Positions 1-7,522 of a DNA stretch of 31,345 nucleotides are shown here, in pieces. Source of the stretch: Oscillospiraceae bacterium (GTDB lineage: Bacteria; Bacillota_A; Clostridia; Oscillospirales; Oscillospiraceae); NCBI GenBank assembly GCA_017549325.1, contig JAFYVA010000128.1, forward strand, positions 1-31,345, written 5' to 3'. Within the stretch, counting starts at the first letter, position 1; every line of letters starts with the position of its first letter. The position numbers and the translations under genes are program-made. The notes beneath the pieces were generated by a model that saw only the letters and a list, made by a program, of their open reading frames with translations, searched no databases and had not been told where the DNA came from.

Positions 1-101
1 CTTCGTTGTTTTCAGCGGAGCGCAGAGGTCTTTCTGTGCCGCGCTGAGCACATCGCTCAGTATGTTTCTGTTAATCTATAGCGAAAGAGAGGCTATTTAT
101 T

Positions 102-1052
102 ATGAGCAAAGTTTTGGGCCTGTCCTTTGGCCGCAAGATGAGCAACACCGAAGTTATGGTGAAACACGCTCTCAACGCCTGCAAGGAAGCAGGTCATGAG
201 GTGCAGTTCATCCGCGTCAATGATCTGGAGATCAAGGATTGCACCGGCTGCATCGCCTGCACCGTGGGCATGATCATGGGCAAGCGCGGCGACTGCGTGC
301 TGAAGGATGACTTCCACATCCTCGACGAGGCCATGATGGAGGCCGATGCCATCATCTACGGCTGCCCCACCTTCGAGATGACCCCCACCGGCACCTTTAA
401 GACCGTGTGCGACCGTCTCGGTCCCTCCCACGACATCTCCTTCCGCAAGGTGGCCATCGAGGAGGGTCTGGCTGCCGGTAAGAGCCCCGAGCAGCTGCCC
501 GATATGCGTTCCCTGAAGCCCCGCGTGGGTGCCTTCTTCTCCGTGGGCGGCGCCATGACCAAGAACTGGCTGGCCTTCATGATTCCCACCATGTACTGCA
601 TGTCCATGTCTCAGGGCATCGACATCGTGGATACCTTCGAGTACCACGGCGCCATGGCCTTCAACCATGTGGTGGGCAACCAGCCCATGATGGATCGCTC
701 CTGGCAGATGGGTAAGAACATCGTCGACGCTCTGGCTCACATGGACGATGAGAACGAGCGCAGCCGCTGGCGCGGCGATCACGAGGGCGTGTGCCCCGTG
801 TGCCACTGCGATATGTTGACCGTGTCTCACGGCGGCGAGGTGATCGAGTGCCCCGTGTGCGGCATCTACGGCACTGCCACCATCGAGGACGGCAAGCTGA
901 AGGCTCACTTCTCCGACGCCGAGCAGGCCCGTTCCCGCCTGACCTACGCCGGCAAGCTGGAGCACTCCACCGAGATCAAGACCTGCGCCGCACCTCCCGG
1001 TCAGATCCCCAACCTGCAGGAGCTGCTGGCTCCCTTCAAGTGGGAGGAATAA
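102..1052 (+). CDS. Iron-sulfur flavoprotein / NADPH-dependent FMN reductase family protein with C-terminal zinc ribbon
   Basis: 316 residues. The N-terminal half (about 1-200) has a flavodoxin-like/FMN-reductase fold: an opening beta strand with GLSFGRKMSNTE as the phosphate-binding loop, then a compact cysteine cluster C47-x2-C50-x2-C53 with C65, as in iron-sulfur flavoproteins that bind FMN and a [4Fe-4S] cluster. The tail adds two CPxC knuckles (C231/C234 and C250/C253), which should form a zinc ribbon or rubredoxin-like metal site; that addition is unusual. It is probably a cytosolic electron-transfer protein; substrate unknown. The start is the ATG preceded by a GAGAGG ribosome site at 87-92. 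It lies 5 bp before a URO-D-family gene whose ribosome site overlaps its last codons, so the two are likely co-translated. Family assignment is confident; the role is inference. Confidence 0.85.
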   Translation: MSKVLGLSFGRKMSNTEVMVKHALNACKEAGHEVQFIRVNDLEIKDCTGCIACTVGMIMGKRGDCVLKDDFHILDEAMMEADAIIYGCPTFEMTPTGTFKTVCDRLGPSHDISFRKVAIEEGLAAGKSPEQLPDMRSLKPRVGAFFSVGGAMTKNWLAFMIPTMYCMSMSQGIDIVDTFEYHGAMAFNHVVGNQPMMDRSWQMGKNIVDALAHMDDENERSRWRGDHEGVCPVCHCDMLTVSHGGEVIECPVCGIYGTATIEDGKLKAHFSDAEQARSRLTYAGKLEHSTEIKTCAAPPGQIPNLQELLAPFKWEE

Positions 1053-1057
1053 AGCCT

Positions 1058-2071
1058 ATGACGGAGAAAGAAAACCTCCGCTTAGTTCATCAGGGCAAGA
1101 TCCCTGAGTGGATCCCCCAGAACTTTGCTGCCGTGCAGCTGTTCTGCCCCTCCTGCTATCTGCCCCACGGACTGCCCGGTCAGGGCGGCACCGACCTCTT
1201 CGGTGCCAAGTGGATCGTCGAGTCCAACGCCCCTACCGGCGCTATCCCCGATCCCCGTTTCCATGTGATCCCCGATGTGGAGGATCTTCCCAACTGGCGC
1301 GAGTTCCTTACGCTGCCGGATGTGGAGGCCATGGACTGGGCCGGCGCCGCCGCCCGTGACAACGCCATGTTTGATAGGGAGAACAAGATGCTCTGCACCG
1401 ATGTGATGGACGGCAACTTCAACCGTCTGCAGGCAGTGCTGGGTACCTGCGAGGCGCTGATCGCCATGCTGGAAGAGCCGGAAGCCGTGCTGGACTTCTT
1501 CGACTACCATACCAATCTGAAGATCGAGATGCTCCACAAGATCATGGAGTACTATCATCCCGACATCATCATCAACGGTGACGATGTGTGCTCCTCCGAG
1601 GGTCTGTTCTTCAGCCGCGAGCTGTATGAGAAGTTCATCGTTCCCTTTGAGCAGCGCTTTGCCGATGCGGTCAAGAAATATGACGGTGTCATTTTGCAGC
1701 ACCATGTCTGCGGCAAGTGCGAGGAAATCATCCCCGACATTATCGCCTACGGTACCGATGTTATCGAGACGATGCAGCCGGGTATGAACGATATCGTGAA
1801 GATGAAGGCCCTCTACGGTGACAAGGTCATCTTCAACGGTGGCTGGGATTCCTACGGCCATCACAATGAGCCCGATGCCACCGAGGAGGAGGTTCGTGCC
1901 GAGGTGCGCCGCATCATTGATACCTACTGCAGCGACGGCCGCTTCATCATCTACGGCGGCATCCTCATCGATACCTCCAACGGCTGGGACCGTTTCAATG
2001 AGATGAACGGCTGGGTCTTCGATGAAACACAGCGTTACAGCAGAGAAATGCTCCGTAAAAAGTTTGGATAA
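1058..2071 (+). CDS. Uroporphyrinogen decarboxylase (URO-D) superfamily protein, methyltransferase-like, not HemE
   Basis: 337 residues from the ATG at 1058, chosen because GGGAGG (1042-1047) lies just upstream; the frame stays open further 5' only inside the previous gene. Visible URO-D superfamily features are INGDDVCSSEGLFFS (about 172-186), followed by a YEKFIVPFEQRF helix, and the strand LQHHVCGKC (213-221). His216-x-Cys218 matches the first two zinc ligands of corrinoid:CoM-type methyltransferases (MtaA/MtbA/CmuA group), but the usual later cysteine near the C-terminus is absent. The N-terminal arginine motif of true HemE (MRQAGRY type) is also missing, so heme synthesis is unlikely. 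A role in methyl transfer or cobalamin-linked chemistry is inferred from the superfamily only. Its partner is the upstream flavoprotein; a strong terminator follows. Confidence 0.82.
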   Translation: MTEKENLRLVHQGKIPEWIPQNFAAVQLFCPSCYLPHGLPGQGGTDLFGAKWIVESNAPTGAIPDPRFHVIPDVEDLPNWREFLTLPDVEAMDWAGAAARDNAMFDRENKMLCTDVMDGNFNRLQAVLGTCEALIAMLEEPEAVLDFFDYHTNLKIEMLHKIMEYYHPDIIINGDDVCSSEGLFFSRELYEKFIVPFEQRFADAVKKYDGVILQHHVCGKCEEIIPDIIAYGTDVIETMQPGMNDIVKMKALYGDKVIFNGGWDSYGHHNEPDATEEEVRAEVRRIIDTYCSDGRFIIYGGILIDTSNGWDRFNEMNGWVFDETQRYSREMLRKKFG

Positions 2072-2078
2072 TTTGAAG

Positions 2079-2105
2079 GAACCACCCCTTTCGGGGTGGT
2101 TCTTT
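2079..2105 (+). terminator. Intrinsic terminator after the flavoprotein/URO-D pair
   Basis: A perfect 10-bp stem (2079-2088 with 2093-2102) closes a TTTC loop and is followed by a short T-run. It sits 8 bp after the URO-D stop. The next gene ends at 2114 on the other strand, so the hairpin may serve both converging transcripts, though the T-tract is better on the plus strand. Confidence 0.85.
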
Positions 2106-2113
2106 CCATGTCC

Positions 2114-3610
2114 TTACCGCAGTTTGGGGATCAGCAGCAATCCGGAGGGCACAGCCCCGTCCTCCAGATGATTGGCATTGCGAATGGCCTCTTCATCGGT
2201 ACGGTACTGCTTGGCAATGTCCCACAGCGTCTCCCCTACCGCCATGCGCCGCAGAATAAGGCTGGGGGTGCGGCCGCGCTCTTCTTCGGTCAGGGTAACG
2301 GCGGTGATGACCGACAGTTCCTTCTCGTCGGCAACGCCCACCGTGAATATCACGGGTACTGACATACGCACCGTACTGCCGGAGTTTTGGATCACCGGTC
2401 TGCCGCACTGTACCGCGATCCCGCCACCGACCTCCCCCGTAGCAACACTGACCTCTACGGATCGGCTGGTGCTGACGGGCGCGCCCGTCTCATCCAGATA
2501 CAGAATATGCAGATGTACCGTACTGCGCAGCATCTGGCCGTGCTCCTCCGCCGTGACCGTCACGCTGCCGCAATCCCAGTCGGTGAGGCAGACAAAGGCG
2601 GGAGGTGCATCAAATTCCAGCTGCAACTGTGCCTCTTCCCGGATGGTGCGGGGCGGCATACGCACAGGCACCAAGACGCTGCGACGCTCCAGTGCAGCGT
2701 GGCAGCGCGTGGAATAGAGATCGGCTACGCACTCCACATTGCAGCGGCGATAGACGCAAATGCCAAATACCATGCGGGCCGTGATCCCAAATGCCGTCCC
2801 TCCGTCGCCGCGGAGGATCCGCACATCACTCTCCCGCAGCTGCGGTGTCACCAGATAGTCGGCATCATCCGGCAGCTCTGCGACATTGACGATCTGCGTG
2901 AAGTCCAGGGCCTCTTCCCACCTGTGAAGAGAGCGGTCCTCACTGCGATACACGGCACAGAGCCACAGCTCCCCCTTTACCATCAACTGATTGCCCACCC
3001 GCTGGTGGGACAGCACAGAGGGAATGGCATGATAGTGGAGCAGATCTTCCGGTTCTGCTCCGGTCATGTTCATGCTCTGGCAGGTCACGCTGCATTCCTT
3101 CTCCGTCACGGCAGACAGGATCGGCAGAGACACAGGCGCGGCGCGGCGGCGAACGGTCGGCTCTTCCTCAGTACCGCAGCAGAGGCGCCGCGTTCCCTCC
3201 CGATAGGGTGTTACGGTGATTTCCGGCAGCACCTTGATGTACAACTTGCGGGAGGTAACCACAGAGGTCTCCGCCATCAGCAGGCGGCCTGTGACCCATA
3301 GTGTGCGGCACTTTGCCAGTGCGCGGTCCTCCAACGGACAGGAAAACGGCACATTTATCGTAAGACTCCGCAGCCCCGCCGCCTCTTCCGAAATATACAG
3401 TACCGTCACCTTTACACTGCCGGAGAAGGTACACAGATCCTCCCCTGCCAGCTTCTCGCGGATACACAGCTTTCCCGTCGTCTCAACCACCCGTGCCACA
3501 GCGGGACAATATTCCGGTATCACCGTCTCCAGCGCCTCTTCACGGGTACAGGTAACGGAGGCACCTTCCTCCCAGCAGAGGATGTCTTCAAATTGCAAGC
3601 CCAGTTCCAT
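2114..3610 (-). CDS. SPOCS (DUF3794) domain protein with C-terminal LysM, sporulation-associated
   Basis: 498 residues. Repeated beta-rich SPOCS-type segments fill about 30-440; they carry phrases such as GSVKVTVLYISEE and KGELWLCAVYRSED, typical of DUF3794 proteins of spore-forming Clostridia. The last 45 residues (about 452-497) form a LysM module, VGETLWDIAKQYRTDEEAIRNA followed by GLLLIPKL, which binds peptidoglycan or spore cortex. There is no signal peptide, as expected for a protein made in the mother cell and placed on the forespore surface. The ATG at 3610 has GAGAGG upstream. It lies downstream of spoVM on the same strand, with a sigma-E-like promoter in the gap. The exact coat or cortex role is unknown. 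Confidence 0.85.
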   Translation of the reverse strand: MELGLQFEDILCWEEGASVTCTREEALETVIPEYCPAVARVVETTGKLCIREKLAGEDLCTFSGSVKVTVLYISEEAAGLRSLTINVPFSCPLEDRALAKCRTLWVTGRLLMAETSVVTSRKLYIKVLPEITVTPYREGTRRLCCGTEEEPTVRRRAAPVSLPILSAVTEKECSVTCQSMNMTGAEPEDLLHYHAIPSVLSHQRVGNQLMVKGELWLCAVYRSEDRSLHRWEEALDFTQIVNVAELPDDADYLVTPQLRESDVRILRGDGGTAFGITARMVFGICVYRRCNVECVADLYSTRCHAALERRSVLVPVRMPPRTIREEAQLQLEFDAPPAFVCLTDWDCGSVTVTAEEHGQMLRSTVHLHILYLDETGAPVSTSRSVEVSVATGEVGGGIAVQCGRPVIQNSGSTVRMSVPVIFTVGVADEKELSVITAVTLTEEERGRTPSLILRRMAVGETLWDIAKQYRTDEEAIRNANHLEDGAVPSGLLLIPKLR

Positions 3611-3643
3611 ACGCTCAGCCCTCTCATAATGTGATGTTGCTAC

Positions 3644-3673
3644 AGTGTATGAACAGGGCTGTACAAATTATTC
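3644..3673 (-). promoter_or_regulatory. Candidate sigma-E-type promoter for the SPOCS-LysM gene
   Basis: On the minus strand GAATAATT (3673-3666) and CATACACT (3651-3644) are 14 bp apart, the spacing of mother-cell sigma-E promoters; the second box resembles the CATACAnT -10. The leader to the ATG at 3610 would be about 27 nt. The -35 match is only moderate and overlaps the spoVM stop, so this is a candidate. Confidence 0.35.
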
Positions 3674-3742
3674 CTCCACGCGGAAAATACAGCGCAATAA
3701 GCCGCGCAGGCCCTTCGGTGCTCGCCATACGACAATTTTCAT
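3668..3742 (-). CDS. spoVM: Stage V sporulation protein M (SpoVM) microgene
   Basis: A 24-residue frame beginning MKIVVWRAPKGLRGLLRC and ending IFRVEE. It shares the layout of Bacillus SpoVM (MKFYTIKLPKFLGGIVRA..., 26 residues): MK plus hydrophobics, a central Pro-Lys, Leu-x-Gly, then an Arg-containing amphipathic helix. SpoVM senses the curvature of the forespore membrane and anchors the SpoIVA coat base layer. AGGAGG (3755-3750) lies 7 nt before the ATG and overlaps the end of the preceding membrane-protein gene, so translation is likely coupled. Position supports the call: in Bacillus spoVM lies at the end of the prpC-prkC-rsgA-rpe-thiN block, and here it follows rsgA. The gene is too short for ordinary gene callers. 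Confidence 0.82.
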   Translation of the reverse strand: MKIVVWRAPKGLRGLLRCIFRVEE

Positions 3743-3746
3743 TTCC

Positions 3747-3905
3747 CTACCTCCTATCTCTTAAACAGGCAATACCACAGGCGATCAGCAAGAAGGCCAC
3801 GAGGAACATCAAAATCCCTACGGGAAACACGGCGGCAATGAAAATACCAAGTCCCAGCGCCAGCGCACAGATTCCCAACCATGTAGGGCCATTGTTGCAC
3901 CGCAT
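3747..3905 (-). CDS. Small two-helix membrane protein upstream of spoVM
   Basis: 52 residues from the ATG at 3905, chosen because GGAGGGGAGG precedes it with proper spacing; a longer reading starting at 3965 would begin inside the rsgA terminator. The sequence starts MRCNNGPTW and is then almost wholly hydrophobic: two short membrane segments (about 9-26 and 28-46) ending in a positive CLRDRR tail. I do not recognise a family. The stop is 4 nt before the spoVM ATG and the spoVM ribosome site lies within its last codons. With a CATACAAT box upstream this suggests expression with spoVM in the mother cell. Function unknown; a sporulation role is inferred from context alone. Confidence 0.7.
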   Translation of the reverse strand: MRCNNGPTWLGICALALGLGIFIAAVFPVGILMFLVAFLLIACGIACLRDRR

Positions 3906-3928
3906 ATCTCGACCTCCCCTCCTGTTCC

Positions 3929-3936
3929 ATTGTATG
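3929..3936 (-). promoter_or_regulatory. Sigma-E-like -10 box (CATACAAT) before the membrane-protein/spoVM pair
   Basis: The minus strand reads CATACAAT, the mother-cell sigma-E -10 consensus, about 25 bp before the ATG at 3905 and immediately after the rsgA terminator. No convincing -35 is visible because the spacing falls in the terminator stem, so only the -10 supports it. SpoVM is under sigma-E control in Bacillus. Confidence 0.35.
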
Positions 3937-3940
3937 ATGA

Positions 3941-3976
3941 AGAGAAAAAGGCGTGCCTGCGGCACGCCGTTTCTCT
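3941..3976 (-). terminator. Intrinsic terminator after rsgA
   Basis: An 8-bp GC stem (GGCGTGCC/GGCACGCC, 3950-3957 with 3961-3968) with a 3-nt loop is extended by a partial GAGAAA/TTTCTC outer stem. On the minus strand a TTTTT run follows. It marks the end of the long yicC-to-rsgA block and separates it from the spoVM unit. Confidence 0.85.
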
Positions 3977-4860
3977 TATTTATTGATCTGCCACTCTTTC
4001 AAGTCCTTCAGTTCATCCCACAAACGGACATAACTGCGGTGGCGGCTGGGAGGGATCTTCCCCTCTTTCAATGCCGCCAGAACGGCACAGCCCTTCTCCT
4101 TCACATGCTTGCATCCAACGAAGCGACAGTCCTCGACAAAGGGTGCAAACTCAGGGAAGGTCTCCGGCAGATGCTCCTTCAGTTCCCAATCCAGAGACTG
4201 TGCATCGAAGGAGGAAAAGCCGGGGGTATCGATGACATAGGTGCCCTCTTCCAGACGGAACAGCTCCACATGGCGCGTGGTATGCCGACCGCGGCCCAGG
4301 GCGCGGCTGACCTCGCCGGTGGGAAGATCAAAATGCGGCTCCAACGCATTGAGGAGACTGGACTTACCCACACCGGAGTTGCCGGTCAATACACTCAGCT
4401 TGCCCCTGAGGGCCTCGCGCAGATCGTTGACCCCCTCGCCTGTGGCAGCACTGACGCGCAGCACAGGGATGGCGGAGGCGCTATAAATCTCATAAAGCTC
4501 GTCGGCAGGATCAAGGTCGCACTTATTCAGCACCACCAGAACGCCGCAGCCCTTCAGCGCCGCAATGGCACTGATACGGTCAATGAGGAACGGATCCGTT
4601 ACCGGCAGGGCGGCCGATGCAATAATGACCAGTTGGTCAATGTTGGCCGCAGCGGGACGCTGAAAGGCGCAGGAACGCTCTTCAATGGCATCCACCACAC
4701 CCTCGCCGGGTGTAAGGGGAGTTACCTTTACCCAATCACCTACAAGGGGGCTCATCCCCTCTTTTCGAAACTTACCGCGGGCACGGCAGGTGAGAATTTC
4801 CCCGTTGCCCACGTGCACATAATAGAAGCCGCTGAGGGCTTTTTCAATCCGACCGCGCAT
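3976..4860 (-). CDS. rsgA: Small ribosomal subunit biogenesis GTPase RsgA
   Basis: 294 residues. An N-terminal OB fold (about 1-70) is followed by a circularly permuted GTPase: the G4 motif NKCD (112-115) comes before G1 GNSGVGKS (160-167) and G3 DTPG (211-214). A C-terminal zinc site follows with Cys245, Cys250, His252 and Cys258. RsgA acts on late 30S subunits, releasing assembly factors on GTP hydrolysis. Its ATG overlaps the prkC stop by one base (TGATG), so the two are translationally coupled. The gene order prpC-prkC-rsgA matches Bacillus. Length is normal and all motifs are intact. Confidence 0.97.
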   Translation of the reverse strand: MRGRIEKALSGFYYVHVGNGEILTCRARGKFRKEGMSPLVGDWVKVTPLTPGEGVVDAIEERSCAFQRPAAANIDQLVIIASAALPVTDPFLIDRISAIAALKGCGVLVVLNKCDLDPADELYEIYSASAIPVLRVSAATGEGVNDLREALRGKLSVLTGNSGVGKSSLLNALEPHFDLPTGEVSRALGRGRHTTRHVELFRLEEGTYVIDTPGFSSFDAQSLDWELKEHLPETFPEFAPFVEDCRFVGCKHVKEKGCAVLAALKEGKIPPSRHRSYVRLWDELKDLKEWQINK

Positions 4861-6776
4861 CAGAAACTAATCACCTTCGAGTCCAGAGTAATACCGTTGC
4901 ACTTTGCATACACCGTAGAAGCGCTGCCCACCGTACCTTCAAAATTATAAGTAAAGGAAGCGGTCGTTCCGGAATAGAAACTGACATCTACCACCCGACC
5001 GTCCTGAAGGAACTCTACGCGCACAGAGGTCTCGGCGTAGAGTTCATCCGGCATGAGAAACTCCACCGTTATGAGACGGCTTTGGTCACTGGCACTGCCA
5101 CTGACGGTAAAGGTGATGGTCGTACCGCCCTGTACGGTGGTGGTCTCCGCAATGCTTTGATGGATGACCTGACCCACAGGGGCAACAGAGTATTCGTATG
5201 CAGGGGTACCTACCACGAGACCGAGGCTCTCGGCCTGTGCCTTGGCGCCCTCATACATCATGCCGGTAAAGGTAGGCACCGTGATCTTCTCGGGGCCCTT
5301 GCTGACCACCAGCATCACGCCGTCACCCTTCTTCAAAGGTGTGCCGGCCACAGGGATCGTCTCCATGATCTGGCCGGGAGCATATTCGTCAGAGAAGCCC
5401 TCCGTCTGGCTGATACGCAGCTTGATATCGTAATTTTGCAGTACGATCTTGGCGCTTTGGTACGCATTACCCAGCAGATTGGGCATCTCCACCGTCTTCT
5501 GCTCGGGACAGACATACACCTGAATCACCAGATTACTCTTGCGCTCAGCACCGGCAGTCGGTGTCTGCTCAACAATCTGACCGGCCGCAAAGCCCTCGAC
5601 GCTCTTCTGTCCCATCACTTCGATGGTGAAGATATCGGCAACATCCTCCAGGGCGTTGGCCTCTTCCACCGTGTAGCCAAGCAAATTGGGCACTACATAC
5701 GTTCCATCGTTCTGTCCGGAGGAGAAGGAGGAAATGATGAAGCCGAAGATCGCCACGATCAGCACCAAAGCTGCGATGAGAATCCCTGTGAGCTTCTTGC
5801 TGCCGCCCTTAAAGAAATAACCAGGCTCATCCTCCTGCAGCTTCTCCGCTTTCTTTACAGCGGCATTGACCTTCTTTACCGGGATACGGTCGGTAGGCTC
5901 GGTATCCACCTTCTCTGCCAGCTCCGTTTTGATATAGTCCATATCCACCTTGGGGTCTTTGCGGAACGCCTCAAGATCTGCCAGCATGGCATCGGCGCTG
6001 GCATAACGATGCTTCAGATCGCTGCACATGGCCTTCTTGCAGATCAGTTCCAGCGCCTCGGGGATCTCGGGATCGATCTCACGGGGATCGAGAGGCACAC
6101 TGCTCAGGTGCTGAATGGCCACAGAAACGGCGCTGTCGCCCTCGAAGGGCAGGCGGCCCGTCAGCATCTCATAGAGCACCACACCGGCGCTGTAGATATC
6201 GCTGCGCTCATCGATGCGGTCACCCTTGGCCTGCTCGGGAGAGATGTAGTGCACGCTGCCCAGTGCCTCCTGCGTCAATGTCTGACCGGCTCCGGCAAGG
6301 CAGGCAATACCGAAATCGGCTACCTTTACGGTGCCGTCGCGCAGTACCATAATGTTCTGGGGCTTGATATCGCGGTGGATGATACCGCGGGAATGGGCGT
6401 GGCTCAGACCGCGCATGATCTGGGTAATGAAATGCAGCGCCTCACGCCAGTTCATGTGGTTGCGGCGCTCCATATACTGCTTAAGGGTAATGCCGTCCAG
6501 CAGTTCCATGACGATGTACTCGATGCCGTGAGAGGAAGAGACATCGTAAACGGACATGATGTTGGCATGGCTGAGCTGGGCAACGGCCAGCGACTCGTCG
6601 CGGAAGCGGCGGCGGAAGTCAGCGTTCTGTGCCAAATCGCTCTTGAGGATCTTCACAGCCACCAGTCGATTCAGGCGATGACACTTGGTCTTATAGACAT
6701 TGGCCATACCGCCCGAGCCGATAAGCTCCAGCAGTTCGTAGCGGTTATCCAGCATTTTTCCTACATACTGATCCAA
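4860..6776 (-). CDS. prkC: Stk1/PrkC family PASTA-domain serine/threonine kinase
   Basis: 638 residues from a TTG at 6776, chosen because AAAGGAGATGAT lies 8 nt upstream, just after the prpC stop; a GTG at 6794 (644 residues) is the alternative but lacks a ribosome site. The cytoplasmic kinase has the glycine loop GSGGMANVY (about 21-29), VAVKIL with Lys42, HRDIKPQN (134-141), DFG (154-156) and SPEQ. A single membrane helix follows (about 330-350), then three extracellular PASTA repeats (about 361-424, 428-493, 497-559), which sense muropeptides or lipid II. A further domain of about 75 residues (564-638), beta-rich and not PASTA, ends the protein. It is paired with the phosphatase PrpC just upstream. 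Confidence 0.95.
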   Translation of the reverse strand: MDQYVGKMLDNRYELLELIGSGGMANVYKTKCHRLNRLVAVKILKSDLAQNADFRRRFRDESLAVAQLSHANIMSVYDVSSSHGIEYIVMELLDGITLKQYMERRNHMNWREALHFITQIMRGLSHAHSRGIIHRDIKPQNIMVLRDGTVKVADFGIACLAGAGQTLTQEALGSVHYISPEQAKGDRIDERSDIYSAGVVLYEMLTGRLPFEGDSAVSVAIQHLSSVPLDPREIDPEIPEALELICKKAMCSDLKHRYASADAMLADLEAFRKDPKVDMDYIKTELAEKVDTEPTDRIPVKKVNAAVKKAEKLQEDEPGYFFKGGSKKLTGILIAALVLIVAIFGFIISSFSSGQNDGTYVVPNLLGYTVEEANALEDVADIFTIEVMGQKSVEGFAAGQIVEQTPTAGAERKSNLVIQVYVCPEQKTVEMPNLLGNAYQSAKIVLQNYDIKLRISQTEGFSDEYAPGQIMETIPVAGTPLKKGDGVMLVVSKGPEKITVPTFTGMMYEGAKAQAESLGLVVGTPAYEYSVAPVGQVIHQSIAETTTVQGGTTITFTVSGSASDQSRLITVEFLMPDELYAETSVRVEFLQDGRVVDVSFYSGTTASFTYNFEGTVGSASTVYAKCNGITLDSKVISF

Positions 6777-6790
6777 AATATCATCTCCTT

Positions 6791-7522
6791 TCACTGTTTC
6801 ATCAGTACGACCGTCACATTGTCCGGCGCACCGTTATCACGGGCGATCTCCAACAGGCGCTCCAAGCAGCCGTCCAGATCGTTCTCGTGGATGACTTCAA
6901 ATAACATCTCCTGCTCCGAGACGGTGTTGACCAGTCCGTCAGTACAAAGCAGCAGGAATTCACCCTCCTTCAGCGTGAGGGTGAAGGTATCGGCATGCGC
7001 CACATCGTCCGGGCCAAGCGCGCGGGTAATCAGGTTGCGATTGGGGTGACGGCGGGCCTGTGCCTGCGTCAGTTCTCCCTGCTCCACCATATTCTCCACC
7101 ACGCTGTGGTCACGGGTGATCTGAACGATACCGTCGCCGGTGAGGTGATAACCGCGGCTATCGCCGATGTTGCACAGCAGCGTCTCGCCGCCGGGTCGGC
7201 ACAGGGCACACACGAGAGTCGTCCCCATCTTGGACAGGTCCTCATCCTCAGCCGAACGCTGATGAATGGCATTATTGGCGCAGGCGATGGCATAGAGAAC
7301 AGCCTGACTCAACTGCGCCTCATCCATCTCCTGACGAAGCGCGCTGCGAAGCTCGCCAAGCACCGTGTCTACTGCCGTTGTACTGGCAATTCGACCACCT
7401 GCCGTACCACCCATACCGTCGCAGACCACCGCAACGGTAAATCCGGCGATTTCCTCTGTTGCGTAAGCGTCCTGATTATCGGCGCGAACCAGACCGGGAT
7501 CGGTGATTCCCCATAGTTTCAT
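6791..7522 (-). CDS. prpC: PP2C-family Ser/Thr protein phosphatase (PrpC/Stp)
   Basis: 243 residues, the normal size for the bacterial PPM/PP2C class. Metal-binding motifs are intact: DNQDAY near 16, VCDGMGGTAGG (about 34-44), GDSRGYHL, the DHS turn, LLLCTDGLVN and a C-terminal DNVTVVL. It is a Mn/Mg-dependent phosphatase that reverses PrkC phosphorylation. The ATG overlaps the rlmN stop (ATGA, 4 bp), and the kinase gene follows within 14-17 bp. The kinase ribosome site falls directly after this stop. No odd features seen. Confidence 0.96.
   Translation of the reverse strand: MKLWGITDPGLVRADNQDAYATEEIAGFTVAVVCDGMGGTAGGRIASTTAVDTVLGELRSALRQEMDEAQLSQAVLYAIACANNAIHQRSAEDEDLSKMGTTLVCALCRPGGETLLCNIGDSRGYHLTGDGIVQITRDHSVVENMVEQGELTQAQARRHPNRNLITRALGPDDVAHADTFTLTLKEGEFLLLCTDGLVNTVSEQEMLFEVIHENDLDGCLERLLEIARDNGAPDNVTVVLMKQ

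Noticed and set aside
44..60. Small hairpin CTGAGC/GCTCAG before the first gene
   Set aside because: Only 6 bp, with no T-run; could be chance. The first 101 bases hold no supported feature other than the ribosome site of the first gene.
93..965. Long open frame on the minus strand opposite the flavoprotein gene
   Set aside because: Shadow of a strongly coding GC-rich gene; composition is His/Gly/Ala rich with no family resemblance, while the plus-strand frame has clear motifs.
3631..4950. 439-codon plus-strand frame across spoVM and rsgA
   Set aside because: It runs over a terminator and two genes with clear motifs on the other strand; no ribosome site seen.
5082..7049. 655-codon frame on the plus strand opposite prkC and prpC
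   Set aside because: Antisense mirror of two well-supported genes; no ribosome site and no recognisable domain.
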